Assembly (NCBI GenBank): GCA_014526335.1
Contig: JACTAT010000036.1
Location: 2,936,387-3,000,386 of the forward strand
Length of the DNA: 64,000 nucleotides
DNA from: Chrysaora quinquecirrha
Lineage: Eukaryota; Cnidaria; Scyphozoa; Semaeostomeae; Pelagiidae
Direction: 5' to 3'
Shown here: positions 15,699-39,650 of the stretch, piece after piece
Position numbering within the stretch: position 1 is the stretch's first letter
Layout of the letters: the number at the start of each line of letters is the position of its first letter
Made by a program: the position numbers and the translations under genes
The notes under the pieces: generated by a model
The model's database searches: none
What the model was told of the DNA's origin: nothing
What the model saw: the letters and a program-made list of their open reading frames with translations, nothing else

Positions 15699-15704
15699 AA
15701 TAAA
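15699..15704 (+). terminator. Polyadenylation signal for the UBALD gene
   Basis: AATAAA lies 269 bases after the stop codon in AT-rich sequence, on the same strand. It is the first canonical hexamer I found downstream. Confidence 0.5.
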
Positions 15705-15821
15705 AGAAAAATATGAACTCTATTGCAACTTTGTATTCAATTAATTGTTTAGATTTTACAAGCAAAGTAATGTATGGTTTCAAACTGCCAGGCTACTGAA
15801 GGCACTTGGAAATAAAAAAGC

Positions 15822-16559
15822 TACACCTTTTTTATAAGGAATGCCTTTATAAGGAACCAGAGGCTGAAAATTCCCAGAAAGTTTAGGAACTTTAACGAAG
15901 AACTATCAAGGCTGGGATGAAAAACTAAGAATTACTTTTGCAAGAACAAGATAGTTCATACAACTTACTGATATAAAGTGTGAAGCATTTAAATAAATTT
16001 GCTGTAGAAATTAGTATTCAAACATATTTCACAAAAAGGAACAGTATAAGACCCTGGCCAAACGATCAAACATTGTAGGTCCAGCATTTTAGATTTGCTT
16101 TACAACAAATGGTTGACCATTTGACCCACCCATTAACTTTACTTGACAATCAAAAGTAACAAAATTTGTGGCATGATGTTTTGAAAGATTTGTGGCCAAA
16201 TTTTCCTCCGCCTTGCCACATCCTGCGAGGGAGCGTACTCCACCAGCCCTCCTAAGCGGGCTGGAAAATTCCCGTGTAAACGCAAAACAAAATCCAGCCC
16301 TCTTAGGAGGGCTGGCCCTCCTCATATAAACAGCGCCTTAAAAAACATTTTTTGCTTGACGCAAACAAAAATGTTGGACGAGCGATGTTTTGACGTGGCC
16401 GAACGGTCAAACATTTTGCTTGACAAGCAAATCGCAAATGTTTGAACGACAATGTTTGATCGTTTGGCAAGAACCTAAGGAACTTTCAGCCTCATTTGGT
16501 TGAAAAATTAAGAAACTCAAGCCTCAACTCGGTCCAAGGGTTCCTTATAAAAACGTGTA
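15822..16559 (+). mobile_element. TACAC..TATAAG element, AAGGAAC type, split by a nested element
   Basis: It starts TACACCTTTTTTATAAGGAA and ends TTCCTTATAAAAACGTGTA. TATAAGGAAC, TTTAGGAAC, CTAAGGAAC and TTAAGAAAC words occur near both ends. The middle is displaced by the element at 16050-16476, which explains the unusual length (about 740 against about 400 bp). Confidence 0.65.
16050..16476. mobile_element. GGCCCT..AACGATCAAACATT element (nested)
   Basis: The left end ACCCTGGCCAAACGATCAAAC faces the right end GTTTGATCGTTTGGCAAGAA as an inverted repeat. Inside lie a CCTCCTAAGCGGGCTGG / CCAGCCCTCTTAGGAGG pair (about 16239-16315) and a second AAACATTTTGCTTGAC block. The minus-strand frame at 16089-16325 is repeat-derived. 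Confidence 0.65.
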
Positions 16560-17424
16560 ATTGGGTAGGTTGTGTTCTTTTGTGAATGTTTTGAGTGAAG
16601 TTGAGTCAGAATAAAAAATTGTAGTTTTTGTATCAAATTTGAGTTGAAGTGATAATGAGTTGTTTAGCTCTTGAATTTCTTGATCGTAAAATCATGAATA
16701 TTTATTATTGAAAAGTCAACTATTTATTGCATCTTTGTCATCTTGAAGTTTTTTCTTGTATGAGGCGTCGAAATGTACTTCATAAAGCAAAGCAAATTGT
16801 TTGCGAAGAAATTTTCAAGTGGAGGTTGTAATGCCTACCCTTGCATGCTTAATTCAGGGGGATGCTTACTGATTTCCAGATTTTTCCTGAGCCCACCTCT
16901 GCTTATGAATTGCAGTCCAAAAGGCAACGGCCCCCAATTCAAATCAAACTGATGTTTATGCTTATTTTAGAAGTTCATACCTTCCCTGTGTATTCTTCGT
17001 ATATCATAAAATTTGCCGACCACCCTATTTCATAAAATAGGCTTTGAAAGTTTAACAAGCCCCCTTCTGCTATGTATTCGCAATGAAAATGAATGAATGG
17101 GTTTGGGTGCTTTGATTTCTGGTGTGGAATTTTTGTGGAAAGTTTTTACAGCAGAAAATAGATAAGTTCATTGTGCGGTTGAATTTCGCGGTGGATTTCC
17201 GTGAATTGGACTGTGCTGTCTTTGTTTATTTTTGTTTTGCGCTTTCCCTGTAACGAGATCAATTTTGGAAGAAAAATGTTGCGTTCTTTATGGTTAAGAG
17301 GTTGAGATGAGTCTTAAAAGTAACCAAAGACGTTATTGAGCTTTTAAAAGCAAAGGAGAACAAGATCGTTTGCGAACATCGTCCCCTGTACTGTACTGTA
17401 CTCCGTTTGCGACGAAAGACTAAA

Positions 17425-17612
17425 GGCCTGGCTGAACTAGGAGACATGTCACGCGCGACACTTTATTCAGCGTGTCTCTCCCAGGGTGGCTAAACATGCG
17501 AGTGACGAGCAAGTAACTTGTCCCCCGAGTCATTTGCATGTCGCAGAGGCAAGAAATGTTTTGTTGTCTCCCAGAAATATTTGCGTGTCTCTTGCTACAA
17601 ACTTTGTCGCTT
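17425..17612 (+). mobile_element. GGCTAAAC-family element, copy 7 (3'-truncated)
   Basis: It begins GGCCTGGCTGAACTAGGAG with the GTCACGCGCGAC palindrome, then CCCAGGGTGGCTAAACATGC. It ends after the TTGCGTGTCTCTTGCTAC block. The terminal third is missing. Confidence 0.7.
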
Positions 17613-18310
17613 ACCAAAATGAGAATTTTTACGACAATGACGTCATCGTGATGACGTCATGATTTGGGTAAAGTTTAGTAAATCAAACTCAATTATATAT
17701 CATTCGGCGCTATCAATTCACCCAGAATGTGTAATAAAATTTAAAGTTAGGTTGAAAGTCAGATTGTTATGGAAAATTCCCTGCCTATTATTAAAGTGGA
17801 AACCTTCTTCCTGAGGAACAACGCTAGGGGCCCTATGTCATAACCTTCCCTTATATTTATCCATTTTCCCTTTATACTGCCGACTATTTTCTTTTGGTGG
17901 ATTAACAGATTTTGAGAACCTTTTAACTTGCATTTTGGTTTTACAGCGATTTGTTCCATCAAGACTGTACGCAAGCTCGGAAAGTTTTATTTTCAAAGAA
18001 TTTCAGAAGTGTTCTTGGTTCTTTCGAACAGATGTAGAATGGGATGTTAATGGCCTTAATGAACGGTTTATGCGTTTTTTCCTCACGCCCTGGGGGCGCT
18101 ATACATGGAAAGATTTCGAAACGGGCTGCCTATCGGATATGCGTTCGCATGCCCAAATAATAAAATGATATCTCAAATTTTAAACCCAAAAGATTTTCAA
18201 AAGAAGCATTAAGATTTTCTAGCAAAGGTGTACGAGGTTTCAAGGAGCGAAGCCCCCTTTGGGCTTGACCTTGTACAAAGTCATTGCTAATTCGAAGTGA
18301 ATAAGCGGAA

Positions 18311-18650
18311 CCCGGGGGGGGGGGTAACTCCCATTTGTAAGGGTACGGGATGTGCCATTTTTCGAGGTACCTTTTTAGGGTAGAAAATAAATTTTGGGGT
18401 GTCAAATTTGCTAAAATTACAAACTTAGGGTATCATTTTTGCTAAGATGATCAATTTGGATAAAGTCACAATAACTGTCAAATAAATTTCAGCTGTATAA
18501 TTCTAAAAAAAAGACTTATGGGTATTTCATATTTCTTTGTGAATTTTGGGGCATACGTTTTAGAATTTTCATAACTTTTGGGGTCAGATTTCTATTACGT
18601 AAATGGCATACCCCCGTCACTGATATATTGAAGTTACCCCCCCCCCCGGG
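18311..18650. mobile_element. Poly-G-bounded inverted-repeat element
   Basis: CCCGGGGGGGGGGGTAACT faces AGTTACCCCCCCCCCGGG. TAGGGTA and AAGGGTA words repeat inside (near 18337, 18377, 18427). A comparable element at 42953-43417 has GGGGGGGTACTTCAAT facing ATTGAAGTACCCCGGG. Confidence 0.6.
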
Positions 18651-18709
18651 TGCTGAACTGAGAGACACCGAGGGGACGTCAATGTGACGCGTGACATGTC
18701 TCCTAGTAA
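18651..18709 (+). mobile_element. GGCTAAAC-family remnant (3' end only)
   Basis: TGCTGAACTGAGAGACACCG, then GTGACGCGTGACATGTCTCC, matches the last 60 bases of the family. It abuts the poly-C end of the preceding element. Confidence 0.55.
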
Positions 18710-20619
18710 AGGCAGCAAGTTAAAAGGCAGCTGAGTGCTGAGTGGTATCTTTCTTTCCAAGGCTAAACTGGTACTAATATTCACCCGCATCGCATTAGAA
18801 GGGCCTTTAGGGAATGCGCTTGTTCAACGTTTTAAAGTTGTGCACATGTTTTGCACGGTGTTTGCTTCTTAAGTATCTGTTTATTCAAACACATGCGGTA
18901 AAGCAACTGTTGCTCTGCTGGTACATGCTCAGCGAAAAGTTTTCTTAGCAAAAACCTACTGTAGCAATTTTATCTTTGCCTTCAAATTCAACCACCATGA
19001 ATATCTGCAACGTTGAATGGGCATCTAAGGAACAAATTACCAGTGTGTGTTTTAAGTTATCAATTTTTCATAACCTAAAATCTCTGTTAATCATATCTCC
19101 AAAACCTTGACCCTGAGATATAAAGAAGTTTTCCATGGATAAAACCTTTGATTAACCACGAAATCTGAAAATGTTTTTCAAATTATTTTCGGTATATTGA
19201 AGAATGCAAACGTGTTTACCATCTGTTTACATTTCACACCTTTATCCATCAAATCGAAATATGGAGGAATGTTTTGATGCATTATTGACTAAATTCGCAT
19301 TTATGCAAACGAGATTGAATTATGTTTGCATTTCGAACCCTTGTCCATTACTTAACTTTAAACATTTTTCGTACCAACCCACCTTTAAGCTACTTATTTA
19401 TCCAATGCTAATTATAGAGTTCACTCAGTAACAACCCATTACTCAATGTTAACGAAATCTGATTTTGACCCAAATTTAAGGAATTGCCTAAGCTTATTAC
19501 TATTGAGTATTGAGCCCGTTTGCACTGCGTCTGAGCGGGTTGCTGAAAAGGTTTGTCAAATAAATTCCGACCATCCATTTATTTTTACTATCCCCCAATA
19601 AGATCCTGAATGCTGTCCTGCTGACACCACCTATTCCAACCCCTCTCCCCAGCAATTGTTATCGGGATCGTTCGTAGCAAAATGATCTTTAGCTGCTGCT
19701 GAGCTTTACGTGCGCGCAGAGAACTCACGGAGTCAGAGGACATTTGAGAGACGATTCTCTATCATGTCTGATCAACTGACTTTAAATTGACTTCAGAGGG
19801 ACTTAATTCTGATTTATTTACAGAGTTTCTAAGTTATAGTATTTACAAGTCACATGATCCATTGCACAGTTAGAAATTATACATGCAACTGTTCTAGTTA
19901 TAATGACGTACAAGTACTTACGTAAATAGATAGAAGGTATAGAAAGATCATAACGTGCAAGGAGACATACATAGTGTTTACATGAAGTAGCTGTTCCTAC
20001 TACAGCAATTACGCACCCAATAGTAGAGAGAACTTTATAAAAAACCCGGCAAAGAGAAACGGCTCTCTCTGGGTTCTGAAAAATGATCCTATCAGCGTTA
20101 GATGATTCTTTTAATCCTAGTTAAAGTTAACTATGTTTCCTCCATTTTTCATTCTTCTTTATGAGATTTGCTTGACAATAACAATGTGTATTTTAGGTTT
20201 CTTATAAAACGGCTCCTTGAGCCTTTGATCGTTGACCAAAGTATGTGCCTGAACATGAAATTGTGACAAAAATATAGTCGTTGGGGATCAGATGGCGATA
20301 GGGATGGGCAAATCAAATAACGGGATGAATATGAACCAATCAAATTGGCCAAATACTCTGAGAGAGAGAGCCTGCTTTCAGTTGAGAAAGTTTGCCTATT
20401 CTTTTGGGAATGATTAAACGATCAAACTAAAGGCGAAAACGAAAGATCTGCATAAACCGTTTATTATAAAGACTATGGAATCAATATAAGTGAGAAAGAA
20501 GCTATCCTCGATATGGTGGCTTTATTCTCTAAAGGTACTAAAGAAAACCAAAAATGACAGATTTTAAGGAATTTCGTATCGCAGAGATTTCGCGTCAACT
20601 TTTATGGAACTTTGACCAA

Positions 20620-20794
20620 CTAAAGAACTAACTAACTAACCAACGTTTTGCTAACTAGCTAACTTACCAGCTAACTAACTAACTTGCTAACTAACTAATG
20701 AATTAACTAACTGACCAACAAACCAACTGATTAATTAATTAAGTTTAATGCGTAACAAGCTCACCAACTACAGTGTTACAAACTAGCTACCTAC

Positions 20795-20827
<33 letters not shown>

Positions 20828-20915
20828 CTAACTAACTAACTAATTAACTAGCTAACTAACTAACAAACGAACTAACTATTTAACAAAATAACTAACTAAC
20901 TAACTGACCAACTTT

Positions 20916-20961
<46 letters not shown>

Positions 20962-21005
20962 GACTAACTAAAACTAACTGACTTACTAACTATTCAACTA
21001 GCTAA
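20620..21005. repeat. (CTAA)n imperfect tetranucleotide tract
   Basis: AACT/CTAA units run for about 385 bases with frequent single changes; the purest runs are near 20800-20825 and 20915-20960. A larger tract of the same unit lies at 35755-36800. Confidence 0.9.
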
Positions 21006-21370
21006 TTGAGTCCAGAAATTCCACTAATAGACAAAGACAGAAATACTCTCTTTTCTAAGAGCGAAACAAATTCGCATCATCATTGTGAAAATTAGGATGT
21101 TTTATCGTTTGTTATTATTCATTATTCCTTAAAAGTACCCTTCAGCTTCAACCACTATCTGGATGCAGTCCGTCTGGGGGTAAGGTAAACATTAGAAAAC
21201 GCTTCCACTGGAACAGTACTCTGCGTACATGAAGTACTCTCGCCAATGTTACAGTCAGGGGAGACAGGAGAAGTTGTTGTGTTGCTGTTGCAGTTGCAGC
21301 ATGATTCCTGGATTCCAAGGTGGAATGGCTGCGGGGTCTGCAGTAATTTAGGAGCAATCAAGCTGTCCTG

Positions 21371-34308
<12,938 letters not shown>

Positions 34309-34482
34309 ATAATTAACACTTTGTGCAGCAAATTAATTTCTAAAATTGAATTTTTTCTAGACGTTAATATTTTTCTTTTTAAATTTGTACCAGTATCAAT
34401 GTTTTGCTAGATTATCTCTAAAGGTTTCGATAGGTGAAAAAACTGTAGTTTGACTAGGGGAAATAGGATTTTGTGGGTGTTT

Positions 34483-34678
34483 TAGACCCCGTTTACACGG
34501 GATCGGACCCAAAAGTATCCGGATCAGAACCGTGCTGCTTTTGAAAGCGATCCCGAAAGTATGCGGATAGCGGATCCAAAAGTATACGGATCCATCAGGT
34601 CCCGTGTAAGCGCAAGGCCTATCCGAATACTTTTGGGTTCGGATCCATTCGGATCCGATCCCGTGTAAACGGGGTCTT
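34483..34678. mobile_element. GACCCCGTTTACAC inverted-repeat element
   Basis: TTAGACCCCGTTTACACGGG faces CCCGTGTAAACGGGGTCTTA. The words AAAAGTATCCGGATC, AAAGTATACGGATCC and the reverse GGATCC/CCGAATACTTTTGGG repeat inside. Confidence 0.8.
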
Positions 34679-35754
34679 ATATTTGTCTTTGCGGATTGGA
34701 AGATATTCTTATTGATTCTTATTGATTAAGAAGATTATTTTGTAGAATGGGCAAATAAAATGATATTAACCGTTATAGAAGCCAATTTATCTTGCTGTTC
34801 TTGTGAAGTAAAAGTTTTCTTTATTGCAAGGTAATAGCATTAACTACAGTACATGGGATAACGGCAGTTTTGGAATGACATCACTTCCAAGATTTTGATC
34901 TCGTTTCTGGGCGAGTTACGGGATGCCTTTCTTTGAGAAGTTGAGGTGGCGTGTGAGAGCACCCCGTTGCCACGCTCTTCGCCATAAGGGTTGAGAATTT
35001 CTTTAGAAATAGAAATGGGGGCGGAGTTTTAGAAAATTAGCTGTTTTTGTCGATTGGGTCAAAAACTGTAGGAATTTCACTTTATTTTATCAAGACCTTA
35101 TGATGAAGATTGATTTTAATGCCGCGCGTAAAGAGCAATTAAGCTGGGATTTCTTCAACCATTTCACGTCATTCCGTTCAGATATCCATTCTTTATTGGT
35201 CGATAAAGCATTCGCACCAGCTACGATTAATTTCATATATTTTATCTTTGCGCTCTGAGCGCTTTTCTTTTGCGTGTCTTTATCTTTATATCGCATGTTG
35301 TCATGATTTTTGATATCTTGAAATCTGATGCAAAGACGAAAGTATTTGGAAGTTTGACGTAATACTCCCTGGGGGGTCGCAGATTTCTTATCTCACTTCT
35401 CGCACTTCAAAGTCAATCTTCTGTTTGATAAAACTGTGCACTACAGCAGATAAATTGTGGAGGCGTGTAATCCAGCATCATGAGATGAGATTAATGATAT
35501 GATTTGTTCTAAACCTTGTTCAACACTTGTTTAACGTTGGTCATAGGTTCGAATCTCATTTGGTCCACTTCCCACAGGTTGACAGCCAGTTGTAGTTAAC
35601 CAAGCTTTTCCATCGTTCCTTCCGAGGTCGGTACTACGTGCCCGGATATTCTTTCCAGAAGTCTTGGAGAACAAGATGCAAGTCCACATCTGTTCAGTGC
35701 TACAAACAACCGTCGACCGACGCTAAAAACTGACTTTCTGGCTAACTAACTTGC

Positions 35755-36455
35755 CTGACTTGACCTGACCTGAACTGACTAGCCAACTAACCAAGAAACT
35801 TACGAAATACACACCTAGCTAACTAATCAATAAACTAACTAAGTGACCAGATAACTAACTAGTTAGCTAACTTGCTGACTAACGCACTAACTAACTAACC
35901 AACTAACTAACTACGTTGCTTACTAACTAACTAAATAACTAACTTACCAACTAACTTACTAGTTAACCAACCAACTAACTAACTAACTTACTAACTAACT
36001 AACTAACTAACAAACTGCCTAACTTACAAACTAAATAAATAACTAATTTCACTAACTAACTAACTAACTAACTAGATAACTTGCTAACTAACTAACTAAC
36101 TAACGAACTAACAAATTAACAAACTTCATTGCTTACAAACTAAATAACCAACTAACTAACTATCTTAATACCCTACTGACTAACTGTCTAACTAACTAAC
36201 AAACTAATAAACTAGATAGCTAATGAACTAACTCTATTTAGCTAAACTAACTAACAAACTGTTTAACTTACTAACTTGTAAATAAAAAAAGTAACTAACG
36301 AACTAATCGACTAACTGACAAGCTAACTAAGTAACCAAGTAACTAAGTAACTGAGTAACTAACTATCTAACTAACTAACTTACTAACTAACTAGCTAACT
36401 AACTTGAAAATTAACTAACTAACTAACTAAATAACTAACTAACTAACTAAATAAA

Positions 36456-36494
<39 letters not shown>

Positions 36495-36800
36495 TAAACT
36501 AACTTAATAACTTACTGACTAACTGTCTAACTAACTAACAAACTATTAAACTAGAAAGCTAATGAACTAACTTTAACTAGCCAAACTAACTAACTAACTG
36601 TTTAAGTAACTGACTAACTAACTAACTAACTCACTAACTAACTAACTAATTATGCTAACTAGCTAAGTAACAAACCAAATAACTAACTAATTAACTAACT
36701 ATTAACTAACTTGATACATTAACAATAGAACTGACTAACTAACTAGCTAACTTTCTTACTAAAACTAAGCTAACTTTCCAACTAATTAAGAAACTAACAA
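35755..36800. repeat. (CTAA)n imperfect tetranucleotide tract, about 1 kb
   Basis: AACT/CTAA units are interspersed with GACT, TACT and CAAC variants across about 1,045 bases. The purest stretch is near 36460-36490. It has the same unit as 20620-21005. Confidence 0.92.
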
Positions 36801-37756
36801 CTAAGCCAGCCATAAGTAGCTGTCGAACTTACAAATTTGCCATGTTACTAGCCATGTTTGTTGAGTTTTTACTATTTTTACATTTGGTTTTCCTCAAGAG
36901 AAAAATGCAGTGTATGAGAGTTGTATGAGAGACAACACAATATGAAAAAGATATCAAAACTCGGAGCAGTAGAAAGCACGAAATTAGAACTTGGAAAAAT
37001 ATTAACAATCTTGCATGTTTTGGCCGTCGATTTTGGAACTGTTTTTCCAACAAACCAACAGATATAAAACTACTGTTTTTCGATGAGCGTGAAAGACCAT
37101 CATTTCGAGCATACTTCCTGATTGCCACACCCTGTAATCTTACAGACATTTCAAATGAACCGAAGTGTCACTTTTGACTGTATTTTTCTCGTGTAAAATT
37201 AATTTATTAATTTGTTGTCATCACTTTAACTTTGTTTATTGTTTTTGTCTGACGCGATGACACTACAGGAAGGATGAGTGGCACAGTTTCTGTTCAGATC
37301 TGCGTGTTAACTCTGAAAGTTGTCCAAAGATGGTCCTTGTTAGTTGTTTGTTGTTGTTTGTTTGTCCTTTAGTTGCGCACGAAAAGAGAACAGCCAAGTG
37401 GCTGACCTGACCTGACCAGTTCATTCAAGAATGTTTTTCAAGAATATTGAATGCTTCCAATACAACATCTTCGTTCCAAAAGCATTCTTCAAACACCCAC
37501 CTTAAATTGGTAACAAACTGTCTGGTCGAAGTTTTAGAGTCTGATAATGATGTCTCCTATGAAGTAAGTAAATGAGCTTTCAAATTACTTATGAAACTTA
37601 ACTTATGAAATTAATCTTTTGCAGGAAATGGAGTCTTTTCAAGCTTTTTCAAAACCAAGCGTGGTATGGCGTGGTATAGGGCAACATAGCTTCCTCGTCA
37701 CGTCGCCTCCGTGCACGTTATGAATTCCTACCCAAATATCCTGCAATAAAAATATA

Positions 37757-37861
37757 GCGCGCGGTAAACTATAATAATACTATAGACATCAAAATGGCAA
37801 ACTAACCTCATTTTTTGAAACTAATATTTCACTCACACATTAACGGGGAGCATCATCAGAG
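37757..37861 (-). repeat. Inverted copy of the segment that splits the Penelope-like ORF
   Basis: The segment from AACTATAATAATACTATAG to GGGGAGCATCATCAGAG is the reverse complement of 38352-38453, with a few mismatches. The two copies flank the GIY-YIG fragment in inverted orientation, about 490 bases apart. Confidence 0.8.
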
Positions 37862-37989
37862 TGAAGGATTCGGTTTTCATCATTCGTTAAAAGTTCGAAT
37901 GATGCTTCGCGTTCGTCGTATTCGTCGTAACAGCCTTCTATTGAATTAGATTGACAGTTCCAAAAATTATTCCATCTATTGTTTTTCGG

Positions 37990-38352
37990 CTCTTACCTCC
38001 TCCAGTCATAGAAAAATGATCTCCACGAATTAGATTTCACAAAATTCCCGGCATCTCGATTTACACCATCGGCATCAAGTGGACCAACTTTCATGCATTG
38101 TATTTCAAGGGACTCTCTAACCTTTCTTGTATAAAAATCGCTTTCTATACTTAAAGTTGCTGCCGACAACCAATTAAACTGTCCATGGCAAACTTTTGAA
38201 TGTTCCGTTGCTCCAGAAGACGACCAGTTTCCTCTCATAGCTTGTTGTTGATGCTCCAAGCATCTGGTCAGGATCTTTTTCTTTGTTTCTCCAACATAAG
38301 ATTTCCCACAAGTGCAATCAAGCTTGTATACCCCGGGATGACTGTTCGGCAT
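37990..38352 (-). pseudogene. Penelope-like element: GIY-YIG endonuclease fragment
   Basis: The minus-strand frame of about 119 codons reads GVYKLDCTCGKSYVGETKKK, then RCLEHQ and further on FNWLSAATLSIESDFYTRKVRESLEI. The GVYKL/SYVGET pair is the GIY-YIG motif, and the downstream Arg and Glu positions fit the nuclease. In Penelope-like retroelements this domain follows the reverse transcriptase and nicks target DNA. No reverse transcriptase remains in the window. The frame ends near 37990. It is separated from its linker by a 102-base insertion. Confidence 0.85.
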
Positions 38353-38453
38353 CTCTGATGATGCTCCCCGTTAATGGCGGAGTGAAATATTAGTTTCAAA
38401 AAATGAGGTTAGTTTGCCATTTTGATGTCTAAAGTATTATAGTATTAGTATTA
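38352..38453. mobile_element. 102-base insertion inside the Penelope-like ORF, flanked by an 8-base repeat
   Basis: GTTCGGCA occurs at 38344-38351 and again at 38454-38461, exactly bounding the segment. On the minus strand the coding text before it ends DKLLPN and after it resumes PNSHPGVYKL, so removing the segment and one repeat restores a continuous family-typical junction. An inverted copy lies at 37757-37861. Confidence 0.7.
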
Positions 38454-38699
38454 GTTCGGCAGTAGTTTATCTTTATGATCACATAGAATGGCTTTAAGAT
38501 TCGAACCTGAAGTAAACACAGTCTTAATTCCAGCCTGTTTAAAAATGCGCTTAAGCTTTGGACCTAATACAGGGACCCACGGAAGTTTTACAACCTTTGG
38601 TTTTTCTGCAACTGCATTCTGATCTTGACTCTGATCTGGTCGCGCGGTAAACTGTAACCTTTGTCTGCAACGAATTTTTGCCAGCAACCTAAAACTCAA
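38454..38699 (-). pseudogene. Penelope-like element: linker region upstream of GIY-YIG
   Basis: The minus-strand frame reads KVVKLPWVPVLGPKLKRIF, then KQAGIKTVFTSGSNLKAIL. This LPWVP..KLKRIF..KTVF pattern is typical of the segment between reverse transcriptase and GIY-YIG in Penelope-like elements. The 5' part with the reverse transcriptase is absent beyond 38699. Confidence 0.8.
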
Positions 38700-38881
38700 A
38701 TGTTACTTATTATTGTCACCAATATTATTTTATTTTCTTGAAACTTTATATGCAGTTTTGCGGGGTATATTTTTCGTTTGCTGAAAATCGCGGAAGGCCT
38801 TTTCGTATCCCCCCTCACCTGCGCGCTGCCGCTTCGAATTTCTTTCCCCGCGCGTTTTTTATTTGCAAGACAACAAGACAA

Positions 38882-39650
38882 CATTTTTTTTTTTTTTTTT
38901 TTTATTATGACACTATATCATTGGATACATGGTCTAAAATTAAAATACAAGTTAAGAAAAAAAAAATTCAAATTAAAAATTAAAAGTAATAACAAACTAA
39001 CAAACAAAGGAAGAATTGTATATTAATTAATTAACAGTATCAGCAAGATTACTCTTTATTTAGCTATCAAGGCGTTTGTTATAAATGTCGTGCAAGAACT
39101 CAGCAAACATTTTCAAAATAGATTGGTCTTCATTTGTCATTAAATAGAAATACTTAAGTTCGATTGTTGGAATAGTTTCAAAATTTGCACAAATATCTTG
39201 TACTTTTTGGAAGAATTCTGCACGCTCTGTGATAAACGAAGAACATGACATCACAAAGTGAATTTCATTTTCAATTTCATCTTTGCATTTTGCACATCTT
39301 CTTTGTTCTCTTGCTATTCGGGGATTGCAATGTCTACCTTTTTCTATGGCTAGACAGTGATCACTAAGTCTTAATTTTGTGAGTATCCTTCTGTGTTTCC
39401 TAGTATGGATTAGGCTAAGGTAATTCTCATAGAAGATTTTGTTTTTATGCTTTTTGTATGTTAACGCTTTGGAACAATTTTCCATATAACTAGACCAGCT
39501 TATGTAGTAGCATTGCTCTAGTGCTCTTTTAGTTTTCTTTTTCGAAAGATCAGTTGTTGCCTTAGTACATATGCTGTTAGTTTGAAGTTCATTATTCAAC
39601 TTATTTACATATGACATTATTGTATTTCTATTGGATATCGAGTTTTCATA
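38882..39650 (-). pseudogene. LINE 3' end with poly(A) tail, 5' side of the foldback insertion
   Basis: The minus-strand frame of about 200 codons (39060-39665) ends with LTKLRLSDHCLAIEKGRH, RRCAKCKDEIENEIHFVMSC and a helical tail. This CxxC..H..C knuckle after the reverse transcriptase is common in Jockey/CR1-like LINEs. A run of about 20 T at 38884-38903 is the poly(A) tail read from the other strand. The real frame is interrupted at 39650 by the foldback, so the apparent start Met is an artefact. Confidence 0.8.

Larger units (their letters stand above)
15431..21370. other. Spacer between UBALD and WDR13, repeat-filled
   Basis: No exon was recognised. It contains the UBALD 3' UTR, a TACAC element with a nested insertion (15822-16559), a GGCTAAAC copy (17425-17612) and remnant (18651-18709), a poly-G bounded inverted repeat (18311-18650) and a (CTAA)n tract (20620-21005). 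The open frame at 17935-18168 follows a TTTTACAG acceptor-like site but matches nothing I recognise. Confidence 0.55.

Noticed and set aside
17935..18168. Possible exon after a TTTTACAG site
   Set aside because: The WDR13 first exon is clearly at 21371 and UBALD ends at 15430. The peptide matches no family and has no partner exon.
38352..38400. Hammerhead-ribozyme-like core (CTGATGA then GAAA) in the segment splitting the Penelope-like ORF
   Set aside because: Penelope-like elements often carry hammerheads, and a GCTCC/GGAGT stem lies between the two motifs. But there is an extra unpaired base next to CTGATGA, stem III does not pair, and no stem I partner is found.
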